Shown here: one piece after another, positions 42,227 to 49,840 of the stretch
Layout of the letters: each line of letters opens with the position of its first letter
How positions within the stretch are numbered: the first letter of the stretch is position 1
From: Bacteroidales bacterium
GTDB lineage: Bacteria > Bacteroidota > Bacteroidia > Bacteroidales > Paludibacteraceae
Assembly: GCA_022777485.1 (NCBI GenBank)
Contig: JALFGC010000040.1
Span: 1-49,840, forward strand
Direction of reading: 5' to 3'
DNA length: 49,840 nucleotides
Notes under the pieces: model-generated
Told to the model about the DNA's origin: nothing
Seen by the model: the letters and a program-made list of their open reading frames with translations, nothing else
Database searches by the model: none
Program-made: the position numbers and the translations under genes

Positions 42227-42263
42227 TAAGCAGACCTTAAGCGGACCATAAGCAGACCTTAAC
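42227..42263. repeat. 11-bp tandem array (TAAGCAGACCT) in a 5' leader
   Basis: TAAGCAGACCT, TAAGCGGACCA, TAAGCAGACCT, TAAC. It lies in the transcribed leader of the subtilase, about 50 bases before the start. Confidence 0.75.
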
Positions 42264-42400
42264 AAATAACAATCTGTTACCAAACAAAAATCATGCCATA
42301 ACATTTTGCTATTTCTCCTTTGCGCGTGCGCAGGTATCCCCGCCTGCCCACCATCTCTCCCACATAAGAGAAATGCAGAGGGACTATCCCCAATCCGTTG

Positions 42401-42432
42401 CAAAGTTACTACTTTTTTTTCATATAACCAAA
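42401..42432 (-). promoter_or_regulatory. Promoter of the subtilase/LRR operon
   Basis: On the minus strand TTTG (42432-42429), 20 bp, TAACTTTG (42408-42401). The stretch from 42176 to here is leader and from here to 42518 holds nothing recognisable. Confidence 0.82.
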
Positions 42433-42518
42433 TTATTCATTACCAAAAAAGCATAATTATTCGTTTTTATCACAACTCCTCTCATTACAATACATGTTTT
42501 TTAACGCAAGCGCGCTTA

Positions 42519-42558
42519 TCACAAAAAACAGCGTCTGAACCTCTTTGTTCAAACGCTG
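42519..42558 (-). terminator. Intrinsic terminator after maf
   Basis: CAGCGTCTGAAC (42529-42540) pairs with GTTCAAACGCTG (42547-42558) with one mismatch; on the minus strand it is followed by TTTTTTG. Confidence 0.8.
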
Positions 42559-42643
42559 CTCTTTTTATTTACTTTCAGTAGTTTAGCGCACTACTCCGTA
42601 CGTTTATCGTACTACTGCATTACCCAATACATCGAACACTTCT

Positions 42644-43225
42644 TTACCCCTTTTCCCTCCTTATCTCCTCCCACACTCGCTCCACGGGCAAGCCCATCAC
42701 ATTGAAATACGACCCTACAATTTTCGTTACCCCCACATAGCCAATCCACTCTTGCACCCCGTATGCCCCTGCCTTATCCAGCGGTTGGTATTTCGCCACA
42801 TAGTAGGCTATCTCCTCTTCTGTCAGCGCCCGAAACCACACCTCTGTCTTATCTGTTATCGTCTGCATACCTTCGCGCGTCCGCAGCGTTACCCCTGTAT
42901 AAACCGCGTGCATGCGCCCGCTCAGCATCCGCAGCATCCTCCGCGCCTCCTCCTCGTCTTTCGGCTTCCCAAGCATCACACCGCCCCTGCCCCCCTCACC
43001 GGGCACCCACACAATAGTATCTGCTGTCAGCAGGACTTCATCCTCCGCTAACGGCTCACCATACGCTTCCGCTTTTGCGCGCGATATAAAGTAAGGAATC
43101 TCGCCACCCTGCAACCCCTCAGGATAATGCTCATCGGCATCAATAGCCACCACCCGAAAATCCACATCCAGCCCCGCCAACAGCTCCCGCCGCCGAGGCG
43201 ACTGACTACCTAACAAAATCTTCAT
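42644..43225 (-). CDS. maf: Maf-like nucleotide pyrophosphatase
   Basis: The 193-residue cytosolic protein hydrolyses non-canonical nucleoside triphosphates such as dTTP/UTP analogues to monophosphates; related proteins were first named for septum-formation inhibition. Family motifs are the N-terminal LGSQSPRRRELLAGL, the central TADTIVWVPGE (catalytic Asp) with the downstream LGKPKDEEEARRML, and the C-terminal DKAGAYGVQEW and YFNVMGLPVERV. The start overlaps the end of the prenyltransferase gene by four bases (ATGA). A terminator lies about 85 bases downstream. Confidence 0.93.
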   Translation of the reverse strand: MKILLGSQSPRRRELLAGLDVDFRVVAIDADEHYPEGLQGGEIPYFISRAKAEAYGEPLAEDEVLLTADTIVWVPGEGGRGGVMLGKPKDEEEARRMLRMLSGRMHAVYTGVTLRTREGMQTITDKTEVWFRALTEEEIAYYVAKYQPLDKAGAYGVQEWIGYVGVTKIVGSYFNVMGLPVERVWEEIRREKG

Positions 43226-44181
43226 AGCCCCCGTGCAACAACAAAACTATACAACACCCCCATGAACATCACGAACTTCATCAGCAACTGCGCCGTGCGA
43301 TAGTCCGAAGATATCTTGGCTCCCCATAGCAATACAAACTCGCACACCATCGGCGTCAGCAGACCAAACACGATATACCGTGTAGAAAGCGTCCCCCACT
43401 CCCGTGGGAAAGGCAACCATGCATACCATACATACCCTATCATCCCTATCGTCAACAGCAGAAGGACGGTAACCACCACCTTTGTCCATACCTCCCCAAA
43501 TCGTATCGGCAGCGTGTGGCACTCCAGTTCCCTGTCCCCCATCTGGTCCTGCAAGTCCTTGATAATCTCGCGAATAAGCGTACAAAGGAAAGCGAACAGC
43601 GCAAACCCGCACATCCATGCATACAGGTCATGCGGCACATTGGTAAACTGCATCAAGTTGGCGTACCTTACCTGCATCAGACTCACATTTGCCAATGCCA
43701 CGAGCAATGGAGTCAACGCAGTCGTTAGCGCAACCACCAGATTACCAATCAGAAACAGCCGCTTGTAACTCGACGAGTAGAACCACAGCAACCCGGGCAC
43801 CAGCACGAATATCGTGGCCAACGACCAACTCCTGCACACCCATGCTGCCGCCAGCCCGCACAACACCCCCGCAGCACTCAACCCCGTGCTCAGCCACATC
43901 GCGGTATCCTTGCTCACCGACTGCGTAACTATCAGTTTATCGGGGCGATTGATACGGTCTATCTTCACATCGAAATAGTCGTTCACCACATACCCGCCGG
44001 CAGCCACCAGCACCGTCGCCAGTATCAGCAGCAGCAACAGCCACCACGGCAACTGCTCCTCAAAGCGCCATTGCCACAGCACCGGCACCGCCACCCATTT
44101 CTCCATTGCCCACAGCAATATAGCGATAAACACCAAGTTACCGCCTCGCACCAACTGCCATATGTCTCGCACACGCTGCAT
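43222..44181 (-). CDS. UbiA-family prenyltransferase, integral membrane
   Basis: The 319 residues form about eight to nine membrane helices. The first Asp-rich motif is N67-D68-Y-F-D71 with D75 (VVNDYFDVKIDRINRP), and the second is D209-x-x-D212-x-x-x-D216 (KDLQDQMGDRELE); these bind the prenyl diphosphate through Mg. Similar Bacteroidetes proteins are usually annotated as geranylgeranylglycerol-phosphate geranylgeranyltransferase or as 4-hydroxybenzoate/menaquinone-type transferases; the acceptor cannot be read from the sequence. It is translationally coupled to maf and follows the GH13 gene by 57 bp that contain a hairpin. Confidence 0.87.
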   Translation of the reverse strand: MQRVRDIWQLVRGGNLVFIAILLWAMEKWVAVPVLWQWRFEEQLPWWLLLLLILATVLVAAGGYVVNDYFDVKIDRINRPDKLIVTQSVSKDTAMWLSTGLSAAGVLCGLAAAWVCRSWSLATIFVLVPGLLWFYSSSYKRLFLIGNLVVALTTALTPLLVALANVSLMQVRYANLMQFTNVPHDLYAWMCGFALFAFLCTLIREIIKDLQDQMGDRELECHTLPIRFGEVWTKVVVTVLLLLTIGMIGYVWYAWLPFPREWGTLSTRYIVFGLLTPMVCEFVLLWGAKISSDYRTAQLLMKFVMFMGVLYSFVVARGL

Positions 44182-44205
44182 AATTCACATCATTCCATTC
44201 AAGGA

Positions 44206-44227
44206 GGGACGGTATCAACGCCGTCCC
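44206..44227 (-). terminator. Weak hairpin after the GH13 gene
   Basis: GGGACGG (44206-44212) pairs with CCGTCCC (44221-44227). There is no clear U-tract, so it may attenuate rather than end transcription into the prenyltransferase gene. Confidence 0.4.
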
Positions 44228-44228
44228 C

Positions 44229-44252
44229 CTCTTAATTCTTAATTCTTACTTA
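44229..44252. repeat. Heptad array at the end of the GH13 gene
   Basis: CTCTTAA, TTCTTAA, TTCTTAC. On the minus strand the units encode the last Lys-Asn codons and the TAA stop of the GH13 gene. Confidence 0.6.
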
Positions 44253-45885
44253 CCTTCAGCACTACGCCTTTCCAAGCGGACAAGGTCAGCCGCACGGGCT
44301 CCGCCGTGTTAAACGGCATACCTTCGTACACCGTATCGGTCAGCAGGTCGGTCATCGTGCAGCGGCACATCTCCTCTTGCCCTAAATAAACAAAGGCATC
44401 CGCAGGGATACGCACCTGCACATCCACCTGCCTGTCATCGAAGTTCAGTACCATCAGCAGCGTCTCGTTCTCCGACTTGCGGAGATAGGCATACTGCTCA
44501 TGCTTGTTGAAGCCTTCGCCCTGTGCATACTCTATATCATACATCTGCCCATTTGCCAACGCCTGATTATCACGCGCCAAGGTCAGCAGTCGGCGGTAAA
44601 ACTCCCGTACCTCTTTCTGCTCTTCGCTCAAGCCCGCGCCGTCGAACTTTCCTTTGTTCGCCCACGCCTGCTGCGACTTCACGCCCCAGTAGTCGAATAT
44701 CGTCGTCCTGCCGTCCACGCCGGAGAAGCCCTCCATATCCATACCTTTCTCACCCAACTCCTGCCCCGAGTAAATCAACACAGGATTCTTATAGAGCGTA
44801 GCCGCCACTATCATCGCCGGCTCGGCACACGCACCGCGACCGCAGAAGAAACCGCTCGCGATACGCTGTTCATCATGATTCTCAAGGAAGTACAACATCC
44901 TATCCAGCATATCGCCGGCGGCAAACCACTGCTGCGTGATACCTTCCACAGCCCAATTCTTACTCGTTACCCCGCGCAAATAATCATACATCCCCACCTT
45001 GTCATACAGGTAATCGAAGCCCGCGTTCATATACGCACGATACAGCCCGGGGTTGTAGCACTCGCCAATGAACTGCACCTCGGGATACTGCTCCTTCACC
45101 TGCCCTATCGCCCATGTGAAGAACTCCACAGGCACCATCTCCGCCATGTCCACACGGAAGGCATCCACTTTCTTCCCTGCCCAGAAGAGCAGAATATCGC
45201 GCATCTTCACCCAAGTGTTCGGAATTGGAGAAAACTGCTTCTCGCCGCCGCCTTGATAGAACACGCCGTAGTTCAGTTTCACCGTCTCGTACCAGTCGTT
45301 GCGCGTGGGGTGTGCTGAGAAGCAGTCGTTTCCCGTCGCTTTCGCGGGAAACTCCTCATAGCCTGTCGCCTCAAAACCCTGAGGCGCAAAACGCTCGCCG
45401 GAGATATAATAGAAGTTGTTGAGCGGCGAGAATGCCCAATCCGGATTATCATCTTCGCCCAAGTCGCGCACACCCGCAGGCTTGCATAGCGACTTATACT
45501 CGCGCGCCACATGGTTCGGCACAAAGTCTATCACCACCTTCAGCCCCGCCTTATGCGTCCGCCCCACCAGTGCCTCAAACTCCGCCATGCGCTTGTTCTC
45601 ATCCTTGGCAAGGTCGGGGTCAACATCATAATAGTCCGTTATCGCATAGGGGCTGCCTGCCAAGCCTTTCACTATCGAGGGTGTGTTGCGCTCCGCCGTA
45701 GCATGCCGTATCACACCCGTGTACCACACATGCGTAGCCCCTAAATCGTATATCGACTTCAGCGCTTTTGTATTGATATCGGCAAACTTGCCGCAACCGT
45801 TCACTTCGCGCGACCCGTTATGCCGTCGCGTCTCATTCATATTGCCGAACAATCGCGGCAACAACTGATAAATAATCGTTTTCAC
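44239..45885 (-). CDS. Cytoplasmic GH13 alpha-amylase family enzyme
   Basis: The 548 residues have no signal peptide. GH13 motifs are complete: region I DFVPNH (120-125), region II with nucleophile D246 in AFRVDMAEM, region III with acid/base E275 in QFIGECY and region IV with D338 in FLENHDEQ. A C-terminal beta domain (about 450-548) follows. It should act on alpha-1,4-glucan or maltooligosaccharides inside the cell, alongside MalQ; whether it is an amylase, cyclomaltodextrinase or a transferase is open. No promoter was recognised in the 111 bp between it and ackA, which contain the ackA terminator. Confidence 0.92.
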   Translation of the reverse strand: MKTIIYQLLPRLFGNMNETRRHNGSREVNGCGKFADINTKALKSIYDLGATHVWYTGVIRHATAERNTPSIVKGLAGSPYAITDYYDVDPDLAKDENKRMAEFEALVGRTHKAGLKVVIDFVPNHVAREYKSLCKPAGVRDLGEDDNPDWAFSPLNNFYYISGERFAPQGFEATGYEEFPAKATGNDCFSAHPTRNDWYETVKLNYGVFYQGGGEKQFSPIPNTWVKMRDILLFWAGKKVDAFRVDMAEMVPVEFFTWAIGQVKEQYPEVQFIGECYNPGLYRAYMNAGFDYLYDKVGMYDYLRGVTSKNWAVEGITQQWFAAGDMLDRMLYFLENHDEQRIASGFFCGRGACAEPAMIVAATLYKNPVLIYSGQELGEKGMDMEGFSGVDGRTTIFDYWGVKSQQAWANKGKFDGAGLSEEQKEVREFYRRLLTLARDNQALANGQMYDIEYAQGEGFNKHEQYAYLRKSENETLLMVLNFDDRQVDVQVRIPADAFVYLGQEEMCRCTMTDLLTDTVYEGMPFNTAEPVRLTLSAWKGVVLKVSKN

Positions 45886-45958
45886 TACTAATCTAAGGTT
45901 TTAGTTATGGGTTTAAGTTCTCTACAACAAGCCTCTCAAAAAGCATGCCAAACAGCAA

Positions 45959-45984
45959 TTAGGGAGGCAAAAAGACCTCCCTAA
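45959..45984 (-). terminator. Hairpin after ackA
   Basis: TTAGGGAGG (45959-45967) pairs with CCTCCCTAA (45976-45984). Downstream U residues are sparse on the minus strand, so termination may be partial. Confidence 0.65.
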
Positions 45985-45996
45985 TCGCCTTGCAAA

Positions 45997-47187
45997 TTAT
46001 ACCAACGCCTCGGTATCCGAAGCAATCATCAATTCCTCATCGGTCGGAATCACGCAAACAGTCAGTCTGCTGTCCGGTGTCGAAATCACACGCTCCACGC
46101 CGCGGCAGTTATTCGCCTCCTCATCCAGCGTAACGCCGAGGAACGAAAGCCCCTTCACTATCTCCGCACGGATAAAGGCATCGTTCTCGCCAATACCGCC
46201 CGTAAACACAAGAATATCAACGCCATTCATAGCCGCCGCATAAGCACCCACATACTTCTTCACGCGGTAGATGAACATCTCGCGTGCGAGGTTTGCACGA
46301 TGGTTACCCGCCTTGATAGCCGCGTCAATATCGCGTGCATCGCTCGACACACCGCTCACGCCCAACAAGCCCGATTTCTTGTTCACAAGGTTGTTGAACT
46401 CTGCCGTCGTCAAGCCCTCTTTATCCATGATATAAGTAGCCGCACCGAGGTCGAGGTCGCCCGCACGAGTACCCATCACCAGTCCCTCCACAGGCGTTAG
46501 ACCCATCGAGGTATCCACCGACTTGCCATTTAGCACAGCAGCGCACGAACCACCGTTGCCAATATGCGCCGTTACCACTTTCTTCTCTGCCGCATTCACG
46601 CCCAAGAACTCACACACGCGCGCGCTCACATATCTATGGCTCGTCCCGTGGAAGCCGTAGCGACGAATAGCATACTTCTCGTACAACTCATAAGGCAGCG
46701 CATACATGTACGCATAGTCGGGCATCGTCTGATGGAAAGCCGTATCGAACACAGCCACCTGCGGCACGCCCGGCAGTGTCTTCTCTATCGCATCAATACC
46801 TTTCAGGTTAGCGGGGTTGTGCAGCGGAGCCAACTCGGCGCACTTCACAATCATCTCCTTCACCTCCGGCGTGATAACCACCGACTGGTTGAACTTCTCG
46901 CCGCCGTGCACCACGCGGTGCCCCACAGCCTCTATCTCTTTCAGGTCTTTGATGCAGCCAATCTTCTCGTCCACCAGTGTGTCCAGAATCAACTGAATAC
47001 CCACCGTGTGCTCCGGCATCTCTTTCTCGATAACTACCTTCTCGCCGTTGGGCAACTTCACTTGCAGGAACGAATCGGGCAAACCGATTTTCTCCACGCC
47101 GCCCTGTGCCAACACGCTATGGTCAGCCATCTCGAACAATTTATACTTTATACTGCTACTTCCGCAGTTCAATACCAATACTTTCAT
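45997..47187 (-). CDS. ackA: Acetate kinase
   Basis: AckA converts acetyl phosphate and ADP to acetate and ATP in the cytosol, the energy-yielding last step of acetate fermentation. The 396 residues start with LVLNCGSSSIKYKLF (N7) and show D148 in VFDTAFH, the GFHGTSH loop (178-184), the phosphate-binding HIGNGGS and the C-terminal FTGGIGEN. All residues expected of an active enzyme are visible. It follows pta by 178 bp containing a heptad array; no consensus promoter was recognised in the gap, so the two genes are probably one transcription unit. Confidence 0.97.
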   Translation of the reverse strand: MKVLVLNCGSSSIKYKLFEMADHSVLAQGGVEKIGLPDSFLQVKLPNGEKVVIEKEMPEHTVGIQLILDTLVDEKIGCIKDLKEIEAVGHRVVHGGEKFNQSVVITPEVKEMIVKCAELAPLHNPANLKGIDAIEKTLPGVPQVAVFDTAFHQTMPDYAYMYALPYELYEKYAIRRYGFHGTSHRYVSARVCEFLGVNAAEKKVVTAHIGNGGSCAAVLNGKSVDTSMGLTPVEGLVMGTRAGDLDLGAATYIMDKEGLTTAEFNNLVNKKSGLLGVSGVSSDARDIDAAIKAGNHRANLAREMFIYRVKKYVGAYAAAMNGVDILVFTGGIGENDAFIRAEIVKGLSFLGVTLDEEANNCRGVERVISTPDSRLTVCVIPTDEELMIASDTEALV

Positions 47188-47318
47188 GTCTTTTAATTAT
47201 TTAAGGATTAAATATAATTTGGATGAACGATAAACCGATTGCCACTCAAGAAGATGCGGTCGAAAATGTTATACCGACAAATCAGGAGCCGCAACTTGAT
47301 ACAGTCAAAGGTAATAAG

Positions 47319-47339
47319 TCTTTTATCCTTCATCCTTTA
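47319..47339. repeat. Heptad array between pta and ackA
   Basis: TCTTTTA, TCCTTCA, TCCTTTA, followed by GCGAGC-CAA-GCGAGCGGTCC. A GGACCGCTTCGCT-type phrase also accompanies the heptads at 20413 and 31988. Confidence 0.6.
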
Positions 47340-47365
47340 GCGAGCCAAGCGAGCGGTCCTTTGTC

Positions 47366-48364
47366 CTAACCTATCGCCTGATTAGCCGTGATTATCACCA
47401 TTTGCACAATATCCTGCACTTTGCAGCCGCGGCTCAAATCGTTCACCGGAGCCGCAATACCTTGCAAGATAGGACCTACCGCGTCTGCACCCGAGAAGCG
47501 CTCTACCAACTTGTAACCGATATTGCCTGCCTGCAAATCGGGGAACACCAGCACATTCGCCTTGCCTGCCACGGGCGAGCCCGGAGCCTTCGTTGCTGCC
47601 ACTTTCTCTATCAGTGCAGCATCTGCCTGCAACTCGCCATCAATATCCAACTCGGGAGCCAACTCCTTCGCAATACGCGTTGCCTCCACTACCTTATCTA
47701 CCAGCTCATGCTTTGCCGAGCCCTTCGTCGAGAACGACAGCATCGCCACTTTCGGCTCAAAGCCGCCCAGCGCACGAGCCGTCTCTGCCGTCGAGATAGC
47801 AATCTGTGCCAACTGTTGTGCATCCGGATTCGGGTTTACCGCACAGTCCGCAAACACAAGGAAACCGCCCTCGCCCAACTGCTTAGCAGGCGTGAACATC
47901 AAGAACGCACCCGACACAATCGACACGCCCGGCTTGGTCTTCAGTATCTGGAATGCAGGACGAATAGTGTCTGCCGTCGTGCCGCGTGCACCTGCCAACT
48001 CACCATCTGCGTCGCCGTTCTTTATCATCAGACAGCCCAAGTACAGCGGATCTTGCGCCTTCTTCGCTGCCTCTTCCTCGGTCATACCTTTCGACTTGCG
48101 CAACTCATACAGCAGGTGCGCATACTCAGCCATCTTCGGGTCGTGCTGCGGGTCAAACAGCGTCGCCTCCTCAATGTGCTCATAACCCTTCTCCGCTGCC
48201 ATCTGACGAATAACCGCAGGGTCGCCAATCAAAATCAGTTTGGCAATCTTATCACGCAAAATAATGTTCGCTGCCTCCAAAGTACGAGGTTCATCACCCT
48301 CCGGCAACACAATGCGCTTTTGGTTTTGCTGTGCGCGCTCCAGCATCTGTGCAAGTATGTCCAT
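47366..48364 (-). CDS. pta: Phosphate acetyltransferase
   Basis: Pta makes acetyl phosphate from acetyl-CoA, supplying AckA. The 332 residues form the short single-domain PTA_PTB type, without the N-terminal regulatory domains of the E. coli enzyme. Visible family parts are [65 protein letters not shown] and the C-terminal [18 protein letters not shown]. It has a promoter at 48403-48434 and a leader of about 35 bases, and is followed by ackA. Confidence 0.96.
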   Translation of the reverse strand: MDILAQMLERAQQNQKRIVLPEGDEPRTLEAANIILRDKIAKLILIGDPAVIRQMAAEKGYEHIEEATLFDPQHDPKMAEYAHLLYELRKSKGMTEEEAAKKAQDPLYLGCLMIKNGDADGELAGARGTTADTIRPAFQILKTKPGVSIVSGAFLMFTPAKQLGEGGFLVFADCAVNPNPDAQQLAQIAISTAETARALGGFEPKVAMLSFSTKGSAKHELVDKVVEATRIAKELAPELDIDGELQADAALIEKVAATKAPGSPVAGKANVLVFPDLQAGNIGYKLVERFSGADAVGPILQGIAAPVNDLSRGCKVQDIVQMVIITANQAIG

Positions 48365-48402
48365 AATATATAAAGGTTAAATAATTTGTTTCAAATCCGC
48401 CG

Positions 48403-48434
48403 CAAAGTTACAAAAAAAAATCCACCTACGCAAG
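48403..48434 (-). promoter_or_regulatory. Promoter of pta-ackA
   Basis: On the minus strand TAACTTTG (48410-48403), with CTTG (48434-48431) 20 bp upstream, one mismatch to TTTG. Confidence 0.72.
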
Positions 48435-48571
48435 CCCTTTGACAAAAAAACATAAATTTTCCCCTATCCCGCACCCGCCGCCCGTTCGTCCGAACACTCG
48501 ACACAGCCTCAACCCACCTGCCCGAATCCTCTCCCAACGCCCTCCAAACGCCCTTCTCGTTCATCCTCCCC
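48435..48571. other. Gap between divergent genes, degenerate 11-bp periodicity
   Basis: On the minus strand AGGGCGTTTGG, AGGGCGTTGGG, AGAGGATTCGG follow each other at an 11-bp step (around 48530-48562), and weaker units may continue to about 48475. No convincing gene was seen. Confidence 0.4.
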
Positions 48572-48648
48572 GAGACCATATTCAGACCATCTCGATACAA
48601 ACACGGTAAAAAGACGGCAAAAGGACGGCAAAAAGACGAAAAAAAGAA
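48572..48648. repeat. 11-bp tandem array, seven units
   Basis: GAGACCATATT, CAGACCATCTC, GATACAAACAC, GGTAAAAAGAC, GGCAAAAGGAC, GGCAAAAAGAC, GAAAAAAAGAA. It lies between the divergent pta and beta-barrel promoters. Confidence 0.78.
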
Positions 48649-48801
48649 GCGACGATTACGCAGGTATAAGCCAACTCCACGCTGCCTTTGCACCAAGGCT
48701 CCACCAACCCGAGACCGCCCTGCCGGCAAGACCCTTCAATACACTTTCTACCCCAAAACCAATTAAAAAATAACATTTATTTCATTTTTTTGCACAAAAA
48801 A

Positions 48802-48833
48802 TTTGCAAGTATAAAAAAAAAGTGTTACCTTTG
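48802..48833 (+). promoter_or_regulatory. Promoter of the outer-membrane protein gene
   Basis: TTTG (48802-48805), 20 bp, TACCTTTG (48826-48833), about 40 bases before the start codon. The spacer is almost all A. Confidence 0.87.
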
Positions 48834-48872
48834 CACGATTTTTCTAAGTAACACCTTTTCGCCAAGTCTAAT

Positions 48873-49840
48873 ATGCGGACACAGATTACAAAGATATTCG
48901 CCATTGCGGCTCTATCTCTCGTGGGTACTTTTATGTACGCGCAAGAGGCGGATACTGTCTCTTTGGCGGAGGAGACCGAAAAAGGTGTACACCCTTGGAA
49001 TGCAGAGGAGAATGTGAATGCTATCCCTCAGTTCTCCCATTGGTCTTTGATATTAGACGCGGGTTTCAACGCTTTCGACGGAGATTTCAGTTCCGAGATG
49101 AAGCACCCTATCGGCTATCCTACGGTGGGATTTGGCATTGAATATACCTTCACGCCGTATGTGGGATTAGGACTCAACTATGTGTTTGATATGTATCGGG
49201 TTACCGGCAAGGAGGGCATCTCCGCAGACCCGTTGCTGAAAGGCATGATGCATAAGGTTGGTCTCTATCTCCCCATTGACATGGTTAGTTGTTTCGCACC
49301 GCGGGCAAAACAGCGCGTGTTCAATCTCCAACTTATCGCAGGAGGCGGCGCGGCGTGGTATCACAACAGCGTGTACTTCCCCGAACGAAGCACTACGCTC
49401 TCTAAGGAGCCGCTCGCCACGACCGACAACAACGGAAAGGATATCTATAAGTTGTGCCCCTATGTTAATGTGGGTGTGAATTTGGAATTCAATCTCGGGC
49501 GCTCTATCGGACTTGGCGTGAGAGGAATGTACAACTACTTCACGCGCGACGATATAGACGGACGCTTTGGAGGCGCCAGCGTGAACAACGACGGTATCAT
49601 CGATGTTACACTCTCTCTGCGCTATAAAATCAATGCGCATAAACGGTCGCACGAGCGCAATGTTACATCCGGTGCACAGCAGACACAACTCGCACGCAGA
49701 GCAGAAGGACTGCCCGCCGAAGAGAGCGTCAGCGCTGAGGAAGTAGCAAGAGAGATTGTCGAAAAAGGATTGCTCAAAGCAGCCAAGGATACCATGTTGC
49801 TGGTACGCAAAGACACTTTGGTACAGACCAACAACATAGT
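48873..49840 (+). CDS. Outer-membrane beta-barrel protein, N-terminal part
   Basis: The frame is open from the ATG at 48873 to the window end (322 codons), so the gene is cut. It begins with a signal peptide (MRTQITKIFAIAALSLVGTF, cleavage after MYAQ). The next part has alternating amphipathic strands typical of an eight-stranded barrel: WSLILDAGFNAFDG, TVGFGIEYTFTPYVGLGLNY, GLYLPIDM, VFNLQLIAGGGAAWYH, YVNVGVNLEFNLG, SIGLGVRGMYNYF and IIDVTLSLRYKI. After the barrel, a charged region (AEGLPAEESVSAEEVAREI) leads out of the window. An OmpA/OprF-type protein with a following peptidoglycan-binding domain is likely but not shown. It has a strong promoter of its own. Confidence 0.8.
   Translation, partial: MRTQITKIFAIAALSLVGTFMYAQEADTVSLAEETEKGVHPWNAEENVNAIPQFSHWSLILDAGFNAFDGDFSSEMKHPIGYPTVGFGIEYTFTPYVGLGLNYVFDMYRVTGKEGISADPLLKGMMHKVGLYLPIDMVSCFAPRAKQRVFNLQLIAGGGAAWYHNSVYFPERSTTLSKEPLATTDNNGKDIYKLCPYVNVGVNLEFNLGRSIGLGVRGMYNYFTRDDIDGRFGGASVNNDGIIDVTLSLRYKINAHKRSHERNVTSGAQQTQLARRAEGLPAEESVSAEEVAREIVEKGLLKAAKDTMLLVRKDTLVQTNNI

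Noticed and set aside
48391..48729. 112-codon minus-strand frame upstream of pta
   Set aside because: It reads through the 11-bp array and the pta promoter; the composition is Arg/Phe-rich with no recognisable domain.

Overview
This window looks like chromosomal DNA of a member of the order Bacteroidales. The evidence is the promoter form TTTG-N20-TA(C/A)CTTTG, SusC/SusD pairs, a membrane-spanning SusR-like regulator, type IX secretion (T9SS) C-terminal domains, two-domain CBM20-GH77 amylomaltase, and almost no Shine-Dalgarno sequences. The genus cannot be fixed from sequence alone. No rRNA, tRNA, CRISPR array, transposase or prophage gene was seen.

Layout. 1-828: end of a phosphoethanolamine transferase-like enzyme. 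1088-5321: malQ and glyS. 5528-7927: secreted PL1 pectate lyase. 8394-15885 (minus): a small membrane-anchored protein and a 2295-residue Ig-repeat T9SS surface protein. 16746-19614 (minus): pepD, a compact queG-like gene and a MarC-family membrane protein. 19846-20409: efp. 20577-34699: a polysaccharide utilization locus (PUL), with a minus-strand regulator divergent from SusC, SusD, a surface glycan-binding lipoprotein, GH30, a small lipoprotein, a three-repeat SusE/F-like secreted protein and GH3. This set resembles known fungal beta-1,6-glucan loci. 34868-42175 (minus): an Ntn amidase, a 1215-residue leucine-rich-repeat protein and a T9SS subtilase. 42644-48364 (minus): maf, a UbiA-type prenyltransferase, a cytoplasmic GH13, ackA and pta. 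48873-end: start of an outer-membrane beta-barrel protein.

How the genes work together. The window is dominated by glycan capture and glucan metabolism. Surface or periplasmic enzymes (PL1, GH30, GH3) feed SusC/D import; MalQ and GH13 handle alpha-glucans in the cytoplasm; Pta-AckA makes ATP and acetate. Large repeat proteins and a protease are exported to the surface, probably through T9SS.

The most unusual feature is the DNA between genes. Almost every gap holds short tandem arrays with a strict 7-bp or 11-bp period whose unit sequence differs from place to place. Five genes take their stop codons directly from these arrays. A second layer of small palindromic repeats is scattered between genes and also appears in frame inside at least three coding regions. 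Three unrelated secreted proteins share a short C-terminal tail that may be a sorting signal.
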